Assembly (NCBI RefSeq): GCF_027595985.1
Contig: NC_073302.1
Coordinates: 217,713,854 to 217,777,853, forward strand
DNA: 64,000 nucleotides
Direction of reading: 5' to 3'
From: Sorex araneus
Taxonomy: Eukaryota > Chordata > Mammalia > Eulipotyphla > Soricidae
This document shows positions 63,200 through 64,000 of the stretch, in pieces. Position 1 is the first letter of the stretch; each line of letters opens with the position of its first letter. The position numbers and the translations under genes were made by a program. The notes beneath the pieces are model-generated. The model was given only the letters and a program-made list of their open reading frames with translations. It had not been told where the DNA came from and made no database searches.

Positions 63200-64000
63200 G
63201 TTGAAGTGCCTGATTCTGCTGTCTGAGGCCACTTTTTGTCCCTGTTCATTTTTTATTTTGTGTTTGGCTTTGTGGCAACATCCAGTGGCTCTCAAGGAGG
63301 GATCACAGTTTACTGGTAATTGTCAATCCTGACAGGTCTTGGGAAGTTTGTCAGGTGACAGGAGTTGAAGGCTGACTTCTTGAGGTGTTTGCTTTTTTTC
63401 TTGGGTAGTAGTTAGGGGACAGAGCCACTCATTATGGTTCTTGAAGTTACTCCACTCTGGCATTGCACCTGCAGTGCGTGGAGAACCATATGGGACGTGG
63501 GGATGGCCATATCTTCCTGCTGTTCCTCTTCCCCTGACTGTTACTTCGACCTTCTACTTTGTTTCTTTTTATATTTCTCTTTTGTGCCACAGTGGAGGTG
63601 CTCAGGGCTTCTAAGAGAAAGTGCTCCAGATTCACACCTGACAGGAATTTCAGGGTGTGCTGGCCCCTGCAATGAGTCCAGACCCCCATAACTTGGATTT
63701 TGCCTGCTTTGTCCTTCCCTTTCTTGAGAACGTTGCCTGCTCCATCACACAGTCTCAGTTTCACACGCTGCTGTGTGCACAATTCCATACATGCACCGGG
63801 CCTAGGGAAATGGATCAAAGGATCTCTGGGGCCAACAGAGGTACTGGGGGTCAAGTAACCTTTACCTGCTTCTAAGGTGATTTTGGTCACTCTGAAAGCC
63901 ATGACTTGCAAGTCCTACACCACATATACATGTACAGCATTGACTTTGTGACTGGACATTGAGTGTCCCCTTCTTATCCCTACAACAGATGTGGGGATGA
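63200..64000 (+). repeat. Start of KRAB unit 4 proximal sequence (copies at 19060-19770 and 47470-48250)
   Basis: CTGAGGCCACTTTTTGTCCC (63224), GGAGAACCATATGGGACGTG (63479), AAAGGATCTCTGGGGCCAAC (63817) and GGACATTGAGTGTCCCC (63954) align in order with units 2 and 3. In those units the KRAB-A exon follows this last motif by about 0.4 kb, so a fourth exon is predicted just beyond the right edge. Confidence 0.65.

Overview
The window is nuclear DNA of a shrew, most likely Sorex (common shrew type). The basis is a tRNA-derived SINE with a GGTTCGAT box B, a CATCCCATATGGTCCCC body and a GTGTGACCCAAAAAGC(A)n tail, which I recognise as the soricid SINE and which occurs dozens of times at every age. 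Mammalian L1 with a monomeric 5' UTR, class II and class I endogenous retroviruses and KRAB exons agree with this. No intact protein-coding gene was found. The sequence is repeats inserted into a tandemly duplicated KRAB zinc-finger gene neighbourhood. All similarities were read by eye; no search was run.

Host framework (about 5.7-24 kb and 45.8-64 kb). These two blocks are diverged copies of the same ancestral unit: a GC-rich first-exon/promoter segment (9.65 kb and 54.46 kb, with a remnant at 5.73 kb), several intronic segments present two to four times, and a KRAB-A exon (13.19, 20.16 and 48.63 kb; the start of a fourth unit runs off the right edge). All three KRAB frames are open and two keep the AG acceptor. 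No C2H2 finger exon is visible.

Left edge (0-5.7 kb). It holds the 3' end of an RTE-clade LINE, a tandem array of about 190-bp units, a 5'-truncated L1 and a second RTE copy with an 8-bp target duplication.

Central stack (24.7-44.8 kb). One nearly full-length RTE LINE of about 2.8 kb has been blown apart to 20 kb. A betaretrovirus-like (ERVK) provirus sits in its reverse transcriptase region (6-bp duplication GGCAGA at 26229 and 35701). A full-length L1 with a 3' extension sits further down the same RTE ORF. The provirus holds a U6-L1 chimeric retrocopy, an L1-tailed composite and another LTR. The L1 holds two SINEs and a 1.26-kb solo LTR, itself split by a SINE. The RTE proteins resemble RTE LINEs of parasitic nematodes, matching the reported horizontal transfer of RTE1 between nematodes and the common shrew (Dunemann and Wasmuth, Mobile DNA 2019, cited from memory).

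Most notable. Two SINE copies (50032-50271 and 59848-60082) carry the usual shrew tRNA head but a 3' tail clearly homologous to the 3' end of the RTE LINE. A host SINE therefore appears to have captured the tail of a horizontally acquired LINE and been mobilised by it. The nested provirus also gives a way to set a minimum age for the transfer.
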